From positions 1-41,421 of the forward strand of contig JAITHV010000028.1 in the NCBI GenBank assembly GCA_031279835.1: a DNA stretch of 41,421 nt. Direction: 5' to 3'. Shown here piece by piece: positions 8,106-16,463 of the stretch. The translations under genes and the position numbers were made by a program. Numbering within the stretch: the stretch's first letter is position 1; each line of letters opens with the position of its first letter. This stretch comes from Coriobacteriales bacterium (GTDB lineage Bacteria; Actinomycetota; Coriobacteriia; Coriobacteriales; UBA8131). The notes under the pieces are model-generated. The model did not search any database and was not told the DNA's origin. It was given only the letters and a program-made list of their open reading frames with translations.

Positions 8106-9461
8106 TCAAAACTCCAGCGTGCCCAGGCGCTCGAAGAGCACGTCGCGGCGCGCAAGAAAGCTCCAGGGGTCAAACAACGCGCCGAGACTGGCTGCGTCAA
8201 GCGTGACGCGCTCGTCTGCCTCTAGGCGCTCTAGAAGTCCTGGCCCCGGCTGCGCGCGCTGGATGTCGTCCCAGACCGCCATCGCGTTCTCTTGCACGAC
8301 GTCATAGGCGGCCTCACGGGAGAAGCCTGCGTCAACGAGAGCAAGCAAGACCTTGCTTGAGTAGATAAGCCCGCGCGTGCGCTCGAGGTTGGCACGGCAG
8401 TTCTCGGGATACACGACCAGGCCGTCGAGCACCCAGGTCATTTTGGCGAGCATGTAGTCAAGCGCCGTGAAGCTGTCGGACAAGACGATGCGCTCGGCAC
8501 CGCTGTGCGAGATGTCGCGCTCATGCCACAGCGCCACGTCGTCAAAGCCGACTTGCGCGTTCGCCTTGACCACGCGGGCAAGCCCGCAAACGCGCTCGCA
8601 GGTGATGGGGTTGCGCTTGTGCGGCATCGCCGACGAGCCCTTCTGGCCTTTTGCAAAGGGCTCTTCGGCTTCAAGCGTGTCGCTTTTTTGCAGCGCGCGG
8701 ATTTCTGTTGCAATATGCTCAAGCGTGGCGGCAGTGCAGGCAAGCACCGCGAGCACATGGGCGTGGTTGTCGCGTGCGATGACCTGGGTAGACAACGGGT
8801 CAGCGCTCAGTCCTAGCCGCTCGCAGACGTAGCGCTCAACAAAGGGGTCGATGCTCGAGTAGCTTCCGACCGCGCCGCTGATGGCGCCGCGGGCAGCGCT
8901 GAGTGCTCGCGCCTGATCCAAGCGCTCGTCAGCGCGCTTGAGCGCCCACGCCCAGGCGCCGAACTTCATTCCCAGGGTCATCGGCTCAGCATGAATCCCG
9001 TGCGTGCGCCCCACACAAAGCGCGTCCTTAAGCTCGAAGGCGCGCCGCAGCGCCACGGCGGCGAGAGAGCGCACGCCCGCGCGGACCAAGTCGATCGCTT
9101 GCGTGACCTGGCAGCAAAGTGCAGTGTCGCCCAGGTCGCTCGATGTCATGCCATAATGCACCCAGCGCGACGGGCGCAGCGCGCCGTCGGGCAGCCCTGC
9201 GTCAACGTGTTCGGCCACATTGGTGAGAAAGGCGATGACGTCATGATTGAGCGTCGCCTCGAGCTCGTCTATACGCCCTGCGTCAAAGTCGGCATGCTCG
9301 CGGATCCAGCGCGCCTCCTCAACAGATATGCCGCTGCCGCGCTGTGGGCCAAGCTGCGCCTGTGCCTCGCATGCGAGGACTTCGATCTCGAGCCAGATCC
9401 GGTATTTGTTCTCAAGGCTGAATATGCTTCCCATCTGCGGGCGCGTGTAGCGGTCGATCAT
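8106..9461 (-). CDS. purB: Adenylosuccinate lyase
   Basis: 451 residues, the normal length. It cleaves SAICAR and adenylosuccinate with release of fumarate in purine synthesis. The fumarase/aspartase superfamily signature GSSAMPHKRNP is at 275-285, including the mobile-loop catalytic Ser. TSSD (106-109) and GRTHG with the catalytic His (151-155) form the other active-site regions. Start ATG 9461 lies five bases after the 5-formyl-THF cyclo-ligase stop. A 160-base gap with no recognisable gene separates it from the glycosyltransferase downstream. Confidence 0.97.
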   Translation of the reverse strand: MIDRYTRPQMGSIFSLENKYRIWLEIEVLACEAQAQLGPQRGSGISVEEARWIREHADFDAGRIDELEATLNHDVIAFLTNVAEHVDAGLPDGALRPSRWVHYGMTSSDLGDTALCCQVTQAIDLVRAGVRSLAAVALRRAFELKDALCVGRTHGIHAEPMTLGMKFGAWAWALKRADERLDQARALSAARGAISGAVGSYSSIDPFVERYVCERLGLSADPLSTQVIARDNHAHVLAVLACTAATLEHIATEIRALQKSDTLEAEEPFAKGQKGSSAMPHKRNPITCERVCGLARVVKANAQVGFDDVALWHERDISHSGAERIVLSDSFTALDYMLAKMTWVLDGLVVYPENCRANLERTRGLIYSSKVLLALVDAGFSREAAYDVVQENAMAVWDDIQRAQPGPGLLERLEADERVTLDAASLGALFDPWSFLARRDVLFERLGTLEF

Positions 9462-9466
9462 ATGAC

Positions 9467-10096
9467 TCAGGCTCCTGTCGGGTTTTGGCGACGTATGATG
9501 TCGCGGCTCGGTATGATGACGGCGCTCAGCGGGCAGTCGTGTGCCTCGTTGGGCACCCCCTCAACCCACTGCTCGTCAAAGGCCACGCCTATGGTCGGCG
9601 TGCCGGGGGCAAGGCGAGGGAGGTAGCGATCGTAGTAGCCGCCGCCCATGCCAAGCCGGTAACAGCGCAAGTCAAAGCCCAGCAATGGAACGACCAAGGC
9701 GTCCAGGTCGGTCGGCTCAACGAAGTCAAGCCCGGCCAAGACTTCTGCGTCCGCCGTGGTGTCAAAGACGTGGGAAGGCTTCTTCTGGATAAGCCCCCTG
9801 ACGGCGCCGTCCGCCTCAAGGGCGTACTCCATTCTGCCGTCCGCAAAGCAGACCGGGTACGACACGCGGAAACCCTGGCTGAGCACGCCGGCCTCAAGTG
9901 TCAGTGTGGAGAGCTCTGTGCCGCAGTCCACATAGAGGCCGACGAGCAGCGTGCTGCCTCCTTGACGCTTGGCGTCGAGCATCGCTAGCTCCTTGAGCAA
10001 TTTTTGCATGACCATGACGGGGGCTGCAGCGCGCGCCTCCGGCTTTACCCGAGCGCGCTTGGCTGTTGCCAGCGTGCGTAACTCGTGTTTGTCCAT
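9467..10096 (-). CDS. 5-formyltetrahydrofolate cyclo-ligase
   Basis: 209 residues from ATG 10096 (AAAGGA upstream); the ORF-track start at 10138 adds 14 residues without family support. The family signature GMGGGYYDRYLPRL (ATP/substrate loop) is intact and followed by TIGVAFDEQWVEGVP. The N-terminal KHELRTLATAKRARV holds the usual basic helix. It converts 5-formyl-THF and ATP to 5,10-methenyl-THF, feeding the one-carbon pool used by purine synthesis, which fits its tight linkage to purB and the metF-like gene at the left edge. Confidence 0.95.
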   Translation of the reverse strand: MDKHELRTLATAKRARVKPEARAAAPVMVMQKLLKELAMLDAKRQGGSTLLVGLYVDCGTELSTLTLEAGVLSQGFRVSYPVCFADGRMEYALEADGAVRGLIQKKPSHVFDTTADAEVLAGLDFVEPTDLDALVVPLLGFDLRCYRLGMGGGYYDRYLPRLAPGTPTIGVAFDEQWVEGVPNEAHDCPLSAVIIPSRDIIRRQNPTGA

Positions 10097-10202
10097 CTTG
10101 CTTACGTCCTTTTCTTGTAGCTGCTTGTGAGCGGGCATCCAAACCGCACGGAGATCAATTGCAGACGCCGACTCTCGATCTAGTTTCTCTCACGACTTCA
10201 CC

Positions 10203-11588
10203 TTACAACGGCTCGTCCATCGCGGGCAAGTCGCTGAGCAAATCGAGTCTATCGTACAGCCAGTCGAGGAACTGCTTGCCTTCGTCAGCCGAGTCGTACC
10301 AAAAAGTGTCCCGATAATACGCGCACTCGTCTCCGTCGTCGATATAAAAGCACCCAATGCTCAAGTTACGGGTCATCTCATGGCAGTCTACGCGAGTCGC
10401 AAGCGAAGCGGCAGGGTTTTGCTTCTCCGACAAGCGCATCACCATCTTGACAGTCTTTGAATGGGGGCACACGCTGATGTCGATGGGGCATCTTGAGTCG
10501 ATGTCACAATAGACCCTGAGCGTCTCGTCGCCCTCGCGCACATGCCGCACCTCATCCTCCACACATTCAAGACAAATGGCGTCAACAAGACGCTTGGCCT
10601 CATCACGCTCGTCGTCTGAGAGTTCTCTGGTGTCCAAGCGACCATCGAGTGCGTCTGAAGTGAGATTGAACCAGACAAGCCCAAAGACCCCCGCGCCCCA
10701 AACGCCGACTGACCGAAGAAAATCGTCAAGCAGGCGTGCCAGCAGGTCTATGCTCGGCTGGTCTTGCGTGAACTCATAGTTCATAACGTACGAGATGCCT
10801 GTGTTTTCATGGTGATACATATAGCCATTTATAATCTTACTATTACAAATATTTATTGCTGATATAATTTTGTCTTTTTCTACATCACTGGTGTCAAGGG
10901 GAAGCTGAGCAGACTGCCTGATCATCTGTTTTTCGTAATCAACATGAATATTGAGAAGCACGACAAAACTGCTCGTGCCTGTCCACAACTTGATGGCCGT
11001 ACCAGACTCATTCGAGAGAAATTCCAGCTGGTTTCCGGCAAGCAAGGCACAAAGAGAATGATAAATGCCTGATGCTGTATAAAGTATATCTAATATATCT
11101 TCAAGATAGTATTCCAAGGCAGCAGCAGGGTCCTCTGCGAGGAAATCGCACACCTCGTCGATCACTGCTTTTATATGTTCCCGGTAGTCAGGGCAGTTTT
11201 TCTCAATCCAGACATGTGCGCCAAAATCAGGAAGGAAGTCGTCTAGGAACTGTTCAAGTGAAAGGCCGGGGGCGTCTTGGGAGGCCTTGCGATACTCTTC
11301 GCGCACGACCTCCAGGTTTTTTGGGTCATCCAACGAAAAATACTGGTCGAGCAGTGCTTGCACTTTGTCAATGTCTTTTTCGGCAAACGCACCGAACTCA
11401 TCTACTTTGTCCGCGTCCATGCTTTCGGTTAGGCGAACACCAACACGCATCGAAATATCGTCGTAAACCTGCGTTATGAGGCAGCGCTTGACGAGAGTGG
11501 GCGTCTCCTCGAACCCCAGGCCGTCAAGAAGCTCGTCATCAATAACGAAGGGCGACTTGCCCAAATCCTGATCGCCTATGCTAGTCAT
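10203..11588 (-). CDS. Unknown protein with YbjN-like segments, partner of HerA/TraD-like ATPase
   Basis: 461 residues, acidic, no membrane span or signal peptide. I do not recognise the whole protein. Two regions resemble the YbjN / type III chaperone-like fold: about 190-320 (SFVVLLNIHVDYEKQ, ISAINICNSKIINGYMYHH, LDDFLRSVGVWG) and about 340-455 (ISVCPHSKTVKMVMRL, DSADEGKQFLDWLYDRLDLL). The N-terminal half is an acidic helical region (LDDFLPDFGAHVWIEK). Its start overlaps the ATPase gene by eight bases, so the two are coupled and presumably work together. Local AT content rises around 10.8-11.1 kb relative to neighbours, a mild hint of transfer. The YbjN resemblance is by eye and weak. Confidence 0.6.
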   Translation of the reverse strand: MTSIGDQDLGKSPFVIDDELLDGLGFEETPTLVKRCLITQVYDDISMRVGVRLTESMDADKVDEFGAFAEKDIDKVQALLDQYFSLDDPKNLEVVREEYRKASQDAPGLSLEQFLDDFLPDFGAHVWIEKNCPDYREHIKAVIDEVCDFLAEDPAAALEYYLEDILDILYTASGIYHSLCALLAGNQLEFLSNESGTAIKLWTGTSSFVVLLNIHVDYEKQMIRQSAQLPLDTSDVEKDKIISAINICNSKIINGYMYHHENTGISYVMNYEFTQDQPSIDLLARLLDDFLRSVGVWGAGVFGLVWFNLTSDALDGRLDTRELSDDERDEAKRLVDAICLECVEDEVRHVREGDETLRVYCDIDSRCPIDISVCPHSKTVKMVMRLSEKQNPAASLATRVDCHEMTRNLSIGCFYIDDGDECAYYRDTFWYDSADEGKQFLDWLYDRLDLLSDLPAMDEPL

Positions 11589-13311
11589 GGCCAGGTCCTT
11601 TCTTCAGCAGGCTCACATGGGGAGAAGCCTGGGCGAACCTTCTTGTCTTGCCATCCTCGTAAAACATGATGGTCATGGTCTTTTCGGTCTGCTCGACTAC
11701 AATGCCGTCTCCGAATTTTTTATGGCAAACCTCGTCGCCCGCCTCCAAGCGCGGCGCGTCTTCTTGGTTGTGCTTCTCATGGCAGATCCTAGTGAGCATA
11801 TTGAGAAGCTTGAGGCGCTCGTCGCGCAGCACGGGTTGCTCATCGTTGCTGAACAGGATTTTCATGAGTGCTGTTTTCGCGTGCGTCGCATTCGCGCTCG
11901 CCGTGTTCGCGCTCGCCGTCTTCGCGCTCGCCGTGTCACTGCCTGCCTTTTTCTGACGAAAGTCAGTTGTCTTTAGCGACCCGTCCACCGGAATGCAGAT
12001 GCCATCGTCAAGCATTCTCTGCTTTACTCTCTCGGCAACAGCGCTCTCGCCCGTTGTCTCCATGAGCGGCACCGAGACAAGAGCAGGCTTCATCTCATTG
12101 TTGTTGAGCAGCAGGCGCACGAGCGCCTGGTATCTTGGAATGCTGTTGACCTTGCTAATGTCGATGTCGAACTGCTCGGCTACGATCCGTGCGTCGTTTG
12201 CCCCCATGCTAAAGCAGGCCATAGTGCCGACATTGCCTAAAACCGCCTGCAGGAGGCTGCTGTCGTTGTATCCCGTGGCAAAGTTGAACGTCGTCAATTG
12301 ATGGGCACACTGGTTTGCAAGCGTGAAAGACGCGCGGTATTTGCGTGACTCGGCGAGCATGACCGCAAAATCTGGCGAGGCAAAGCTCTGAAACTCGTCA
12401 ATGAAGAAGTACCAGTTGCCCTGCGACTCCATGTCGCCTAAGCTACGCTGGAGCACGGCTCGCTTTATGGCTTGCATGCAGTCTGTGCCAATAAGACGCG
12501 TGTCGTCGCGCCCAAGTCTTGCCTGCGACATTCCCACAATGATTATTCTGCCTTTGTTGAGCTCCTCGGCATAGTCCAGGGTGGCATGCTGCATTGAAAA
12601 CACGTGCTTCATGCTTTGACTGTTGCTCAGTGGGCTGTACTTGGCAACTATCCAATTGACCAGGCTCATGCCTTCGCGCTCATGGGTCTGCATTTCGTAG
12701 CGATTGAGCTCTTGCGCCAGGTTATCGCCCACGTAACTTGCCGCTCGCGCCCTGAAATCCTTGTTAACAGCTAGCTCGTAAATGCTTAGAGGACTTCTCA
12801 CAAAAGGATACTTAGGATGAAACACAACATCGAGAAACACACTGTTCCAATGCTTCCAGACTGGACCTGTGAACTCATGATAGACCTCGTACGTGCACAG
12901 GGCAGTGAAGCTCTGTTTGGCAAGCGCGACAGCATTCGGGTCGCTCACGTCAACGTCGAGTGGGTTCCTGGTCGGAAGGTGCGATATGTCTGAGTAGTCT
13001 ACATAAGTTACTCGGTCTTGATACGCTTCGGGCACACAGTTAAGCGCGAACTTGGCCACGTCTCCGTGCGGGTCGATGACAAACACCGTGCACCCCTGCT
13101 CGATCTTCTGCTTGACAAGAAACTTGAGCAAGTTGCTCTTCCCTTTGCCGGTCTTGCCCCATATGAGTGCGTGCTGGCACTGGTCGTCAGGGGACTGCCA
13201 AACAGGCTCGACGTCCCTGTTTAGCCGGTAGCCCCATGTGACTCCTGAGTCAAAGAGGCAGTCAAGCTCTATGTTAGGCTCACTGAACTGCGAGTCGCTG
13301 ATCCACTCCAT
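11581..13311 (-). CDS. HerA/TraD-like ATPase with C-terminal PcrA/UvrD-type Tudor domain
   Basis: 576 residues from ATG 13311 (GGTGG upstream); nine upstream codons in the track are probably untranslated. Walker A GKTGKGKS at 52-59, VFVIDPHGD after the first strand, Walker B FFIDEF at about 302-307, and a following SRKYRASFTLANQ with the sensor-like Q fit the FtsK/HerA/TraD motor clade (DUF87 / TraM-recognition type). Such motors form hexamers that move DNA or partner with nucleases. Residues ~465-490 are a TASAN/TASAK repeat linker encoded by 15-base repeats. Residues ~520-570 (GDEVCHKKFGDGIVVEQ, TMTIMFYEDGKTRRF) match the C-terminal Tudor domain of PcrA/UvrD, which binds RNA polymerase in those helicases. 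I know of no standard HerA protein with this tail. No relaxase or T4SS gene is nearby. Confidence 0.78.
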   Translation of the reverse strand: MEWISDSQFSEPNIELDCLFDSGVTWGYRLNRDVEPVWQSPDDQCQHALIWGKTGKGKSNLLKFLVKQKIEQGCTVFVIDPHGDVAKFALNCVPEAYQDRVTYVDYSDISHLPTRNPLDVDVSDPNAVALAKQSFTALCTYEVYHEFTGPVWKHWNSVFLDVVFHPKYPFVRSPLSIYELAVNKDFRARAASYVGDNLAQELNRYEMQTHEREGMSLVNWIVAKYSPLSNSQSMKHVFSMQHATLDYAEELNKGRIIIVGMSQARLGRDDTRLIGTDCMQAIKRAVLQRSLGDMESQGNWYFFIDEFQSFASPDFAVMLAESRKYRASFTLANQCAHQLTTFNFATGYNDSSLLQAVLGNVGTMACFSMGANDARIVAEQFDIDISKVNSIPRYQALVRLLLNNNEMKPALVSVPLMETTGESAVAERVKQRMLDDGICIPVDGSLKTTDFRQKKAGSDTASAKTASANTASANATHAKTALMKILFSNDEQPVLRDERLKLLNMLTRICHEKHNQEDAPRLEAGDEVCHKKFGDGIVVEQTEKTMTIMFYEDGKTRRFAQASPHVSLLKKGPGHD

Positions 13312-13455
13312 TTGCCCACCTTTCATAGCCTCTAGCACCGAATGGCTTTGTTAGGCTTCTGCTTATTGCAATTATACCTTGGCTTTCGCGCCTGTTCGAC
13401 GGACTGCTGGGTGTTCCGGACCAACTCGAAGCGGTCTAGCGCAGGCGTGCCTCCC

Positions 13456-13525
13456 CGCGCGCTGCGTGGCCACCCAGTGGCCACGCAGCGCGCGTCTAGA
13501 TTCCGGATCAAGTCTGGAATCTAGA
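13456..13525. repeat. Two adjacent strong hairpins between histidine kinase and HerA-like gene
   Basis: The first is a perfect 18-bp stem (13456-13473 / 13477-13494) with a three-base loop CCA, containing GCTGCGTGGCCAC. The second follows at once: TCTAGATTCC (13495-13504) pairs perfectly with GGAATCTAGA (13516-13525) across an 11-base loop. Neither is followed by a T-run on the minus strand, so they are not textbook terminators, although they lie just after the kinase stop codon. They could be a small palindromic element or a processing signal. The rest of the 245-base gap holds no gene. Confidence 0.75.
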
Positions 13526-13556
13526 TTGTCACCATATGCGGCTCGCGGGGGGGGCT

Positions 13557-14603
13557 TTAGTCGATAAGGGCAGGAAGTGCGGGGATCGCAACTATGAAGC
13601 AGGCACCTCCGTCAGGGAGGTTGAGCGCCTCGACCGTTCCATCGTGAGCGGCAACGATTGCCTTGACTATGGTCAGCCCCAGCCCCGTGCCGCCTGTCGT
13701 GCGCGCGCGCGAGGAATCCCCGCGATAGAATCGGTCGAACAACCGTGCCGGGTCGATGTCGCCAAAGCCCGGCCCGTCGTCAGACACCGTGATGACGCTA
13801 TAGCCTTTGATGCCGCTCAGGTTGACGCCGATGTGCCCACCTTCGGCGACCATGCGGTTGGCGTTGTCTACGAGGTTCAGCACTACCTGCTGGAGGCGGT
13901 CGGGGTCGCCGAGCACGTCGGGGGCCTCTCCCGTGACCGTCAGCTCCACCTCGCGGGCCTCGAGCAAAGGCCTGAGCATGTCAGCTGCATTCTCAACAAT
14001 AGTATGCAAGTTGACGCGCTTGAGGACTGTCTCGCCGTCTCCTTCGATGCGCTGCAAGGTGAGAAGGTCGTTGGCCAGTCGCGTGAGTCGCTCGCTCTCG
14101 CGGATGATGGTCTCGCAAAAGCGCTGGCGGTCGTCATAGGCGATGTCCTCGTCGAGCATGGTCTCGGCGGCGCCATGTATGGCGGTAAGCGGCGTGCGCA
14201 GCTCGTGCGACACGTCGCTGATGAACTGGCCTTGGCGCTTGCCTTCGGCAGCCACCTCGGCCATTGAGGCGCGCACCCGCGAGCTCACGGTGTCAAGCGT
14301 CTCTGCGAACTCCTGTATGCCGAGCGATGAGTTCGCGATGCGCTCGTCCATGAACCGGACCGAGAGGTTGCCCTCGGCAAGCTGTTTGACCTTGAGCACG
14401 ATGCGTGCGAGCGGCCCCAGGTATATGCCGGTCGCCGCATACGAGCACACATAGGCAAGCAGGCCCATGGGCAAGGCGAGGGCCAACAGCCAATAGAGCG
14501 GGTCGGAGCCGATGAGGACGATGACCACGAACCCCAACGCGATGCTCACCGCAAAAGCTGCGCTAATCAGAGAGAGAAGTATGCGTATTGTTCTGTATTG
14601 CAT
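13557..14603 (-). CDS. Sensor histidine kinase (PhoR/ResE-like)
   Basis: 348 residues. Two membrane helices (about 7-31 and 36-57) are joined by a very short outside loop, so sensing is probably within the membrane or cytosolic. A HAMP-like segment follows (YLGPLARIVLKVKQLAEGNLSVRF). The HisKA box FISDVSHELRTPLTAIHG places the phospho-acceptor at His133. HATPase motifs are VLNLVDNANRM, DDGPGFG and GGTGLGLTIVKAIV. It lies 89 bases downstream of its OmpR-type regulator. The small sensor resembles cell-envelope or phosphate kinases, but the stimulus cannot be inferred. Confidence 0.93.
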   Translation of the reverse strand: MQYRTIRILLSLISAAFAVSIALGFVVIVLIGSDPLYWLLALALPMGLLAYVCSYAATGIYLGPLARIVLKVKQLAEGNLSVRFMDERIANSSLGIQEFAETLDTVSSRVRASMAEVAAEGKRQGQFISDVSHELRTPLTAIHGAAETMLDEDIAYDDRQRFCETIIRESERLTRLANDLLTLQRIEGDGETVLKRVNLHTIVENAADMLRPLLEAREVELTVTGEAPDVLGDPDRLQQVVLNLVDNANRMVAEGGHIGVNLSGIKGYSVITVSDDGPGFGDIDPARLFDRFYRGDSSRARTTGGTGLGLTIVKAIVAAHDGTVEALNLPDGGACFIVAIPALPALID

Positions 14604-14692
14604 ATATAGCTTTCTAGCGAAACATCGGTTAGTTTACAAGAAGGGCGCTCGGCCCCTGCCCCTTGCTGGTGGTCGTTTGAGATACTTGGCCC

Positions 14693-15400
14693 CTATACTA
14701 CCTTGAAACGATAGCCGTATCCGCGCACCGTCTCGATAAGTCCCGCGTCCACCTTGGCCGCCTCGAGCTTGTCGCGCAGGCGCTTCACATGGGTATCGAC
14801 CGTTTTTGTCTCTACTAGATACTCCCAGCCCCAGGCGTCGCGCAGCAACTGGTCGCGCGAGAGCACCTTGCCGGCATGCCGCATGAGTGCGGCCAGCAAC
14901 TCGAACTCGCGGGGCGTGAGGTCGATGGCGCCCTCGCCGTTAGAGGCCACGTGGGTTCCCTCGTCGATCTTGATTCCGCTCACCTCGATAACCTCGTCAA
15001 AATCGGACGACTGGGAGTTTTCTTGCTGCGTCGCACGCCTGAGCAGTGCTTTTGCCCGCGCTAAAAGCTCGCGCACGCCAAAAGGCTTGGCAAGGTAGTC
15101 GTCGCCGCCAATCTCTAGGCCGACCACTTTGTCGAGCTCCGTGTCACGCGCCGAGAGGAACAGGACGGGCACGTTGGTGTTGGCGCGGATGCGGCGCACC
15201 ACCTCGTAACCGTCCATGTGTGGCAGCATGACGTCAAGAATCACCAGGTCATAGGGGTTGTTGTTTATAAGTTCTACGGCAGTGGCGCCGTCTTCGGCAA
15301 TTTGAATCTCATATCCTTCTTTTCGGAGGTTGTAGCTGACAAATTCTGTGATCGACGGCTCATCGTCAACAACGAGAATACGTGCGGGTGCGCCATTCAT
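14693..15400 (-). CDS. OmpR/PhoB-family response regulator
   Basis: 235 residues from ATG 15400, chosen because GAAGGGAG lies upstream; ATG 15439 in the track adds 13 residues. The receiver shows VVDDEPSI, phospho-acceptor Asp in LVILDVMLPHMDGYEV, and LAKPFGVREL. The winged-helix domain has LTPREFELLAALM and VETKTVDTHVKRLRDKLE, ending GYGYRFKV. It is divergent from coaX across about 145 bases and is followed by its kinase. Confidence 0.95.
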   Translation of the reverse strand: MNGAPARILVVDDEPSITEFVSYNLRKEGYEIQIAEDGATAVELINNNPYDLVILDVMLPHMDGYEVVRRIRANTNVPVLFLSARDTELDKVVGLEIGGDDYLAKPFGVRELLARAKALLRRATQQENSQSSDFDEVIEVSGIKIDEGTHVASNGEGAIDLTPREFELLAALMRHAGKVLSRDQLLRDAWGWEYLVETKTVDTHVKRLRDKLEAAKVDAGLIETVRGYGYRFKVV

Positions 15401-15546
15401 AGCACCGCTCCCTTCAGTAATACCCGGTTTTTTGTCCATACTACCATTGCGGTACAGTACAATGTGTTGTCAAGTATAGCAGGTAACGATCTTGTCATGC
15501 TCATGCCTCTCATCAGAAACGAAACAAAGAACGAAGGGATACGGCA

Positions 15547-16338
15547 GTGCTTCTAGCGGTTGACATCGGTAACACCCAGACTGTTTTTGGGCTATACGAC
15601 GACGAGCGCCTCGTGATGCACAGCCGTATTGCGACCACGGCCAGCGACACCTCTGACGAGCTGCTCATCAAGTTGCGGGGGCTGTTTGAGCTGCATGGCG
15701 TCGCGCCTGATGCCGCTGACGACGTGGCCATCGCCTCGGTGGTGCCGCCGCTGACCGAGCAGTGGCGCAACGCCGGCAAGAGGCTTTGTGGCTCCAATCC
15801 CCTTTTTGGCACAGGGCCCCTCGTGCTCAACCACACGGTCGAGACAGGCCTCGTAATCCCGCCCCATCTCTCGCGCGAGCTTGGCGCCGACCGTATCGCT
15901 GACGCTGTTGCCGCTATTCACCTCTACGGCGCGCCGGTCGTGGTAGTTGACTTCGGGACGGCCACCAACATTGAGGTTGTTGACAAAAACGGCGCATTCG
16001 TAGGCGGCATCATCGCGCCAGGGCTCATGACCTCAGCGGAGGCGCTCTTCTCTGCTGCCGCCCGGCTTTCAAAAATCGACATCGAGATTCCCGAGAAGGT
16101 GATCGGGACCTCGACTGCCGGGGCCGTCCAGTCGGGGCTGACCTATGGCGAGATCGACCGCACTGACGGCCTGATCACGCGCGTCTTTGCCGAGCTGGGC
16201 TACTCGGCGCCCGTTGTTGCCACGGGCGGCCTCTCGCGCCACATCGTCTCGCTCTCGCGGACTGTGACGCACCGCAACGACGACCTGACCTTGGAAGGCC
16301 TGCGGCTTATCCATGCGCGACAGCGGTGTCGGACTTGA
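15547..16338 (+). CDS. coaX: Type III pantothenate kinase
   Basis: 263 residues from GTG 15547 with GAAGGGA upstream. It phosphorylates pantothenate in the first step of coenzyme A synthesis. The ASKHA-fold motifs are complete: phosphate-1 loop VDIGNTQTVFGLY at the N-terminus, LGADRIADAVAA near 118, VVDFGTATNIEVVD near 135 and GGIIAPGLMTSAEALF near 155, with the adenosine motif ATGGLSRHI near 225. Length and spacing are normal. It is divergent from the OmpR-type regulator and is the only plus-strand metabolic gene in this part of the window. Confidence 0.97.
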   Translation: MLLAVDIGNTQTVFGLYDDERLVMHSRIATTASDTSDELLIKLRGLFELHGVAPDAADDVAIASVVPPLTEQWRNAGKRLCGSNPLFGTGPLVLNHTVETGLVIPPHLSRELGADRIADAVAAIHLYGAPVVVVDFGTATNIEVVDKNGAFVGGIIAPGLMTSAEALFSAAARLSKIDIEIPEKVIGTSTAGAVQSGLTYGEIDRTDGLITRVFAELGYSAPVVATGGLSRHIVSLSRTVTHRNDDLTLEGLRLIHARQRCRT

Positions 16339-16388
16339 CAGCGGGGGTCTTGCCCTGACCAATCCTTTCACACTGAATGAGCAACTAG

Positions 16389-16448
16389 TTTTACTATTTC
16401 AGCAGTTTTCAGCAGGTTTTCTGCAAAATACTTTCTGAAATAGTAAAA
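16389..16448. repeat. 14-bp AT-rich inverted repeat downstream of coaX
   Basis: TTTTACTATTTCAG (16389-16402) pairs perfectly with CTGAAATAGTAAAA (16435-16448) around a 32-base loop that itself contains GCAG/CTGC. It lies after the coaX stop and just before the RloB-like pseudogene. Its AT content contrasts with the region, so it may be either a bidirectional terminator or the edge of acquired DNA. Confidence 0.6.
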
Positions 16449-16463
16449 TAGCTTCCTGAAACA

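Noticed and set aside
11581-13311. Coupling protein of a conjugative element
   Set aside because: No relaxase, VirB-type or integrase genes are nearby and the C-terminal Tudor domain is not part of coupling proteins.
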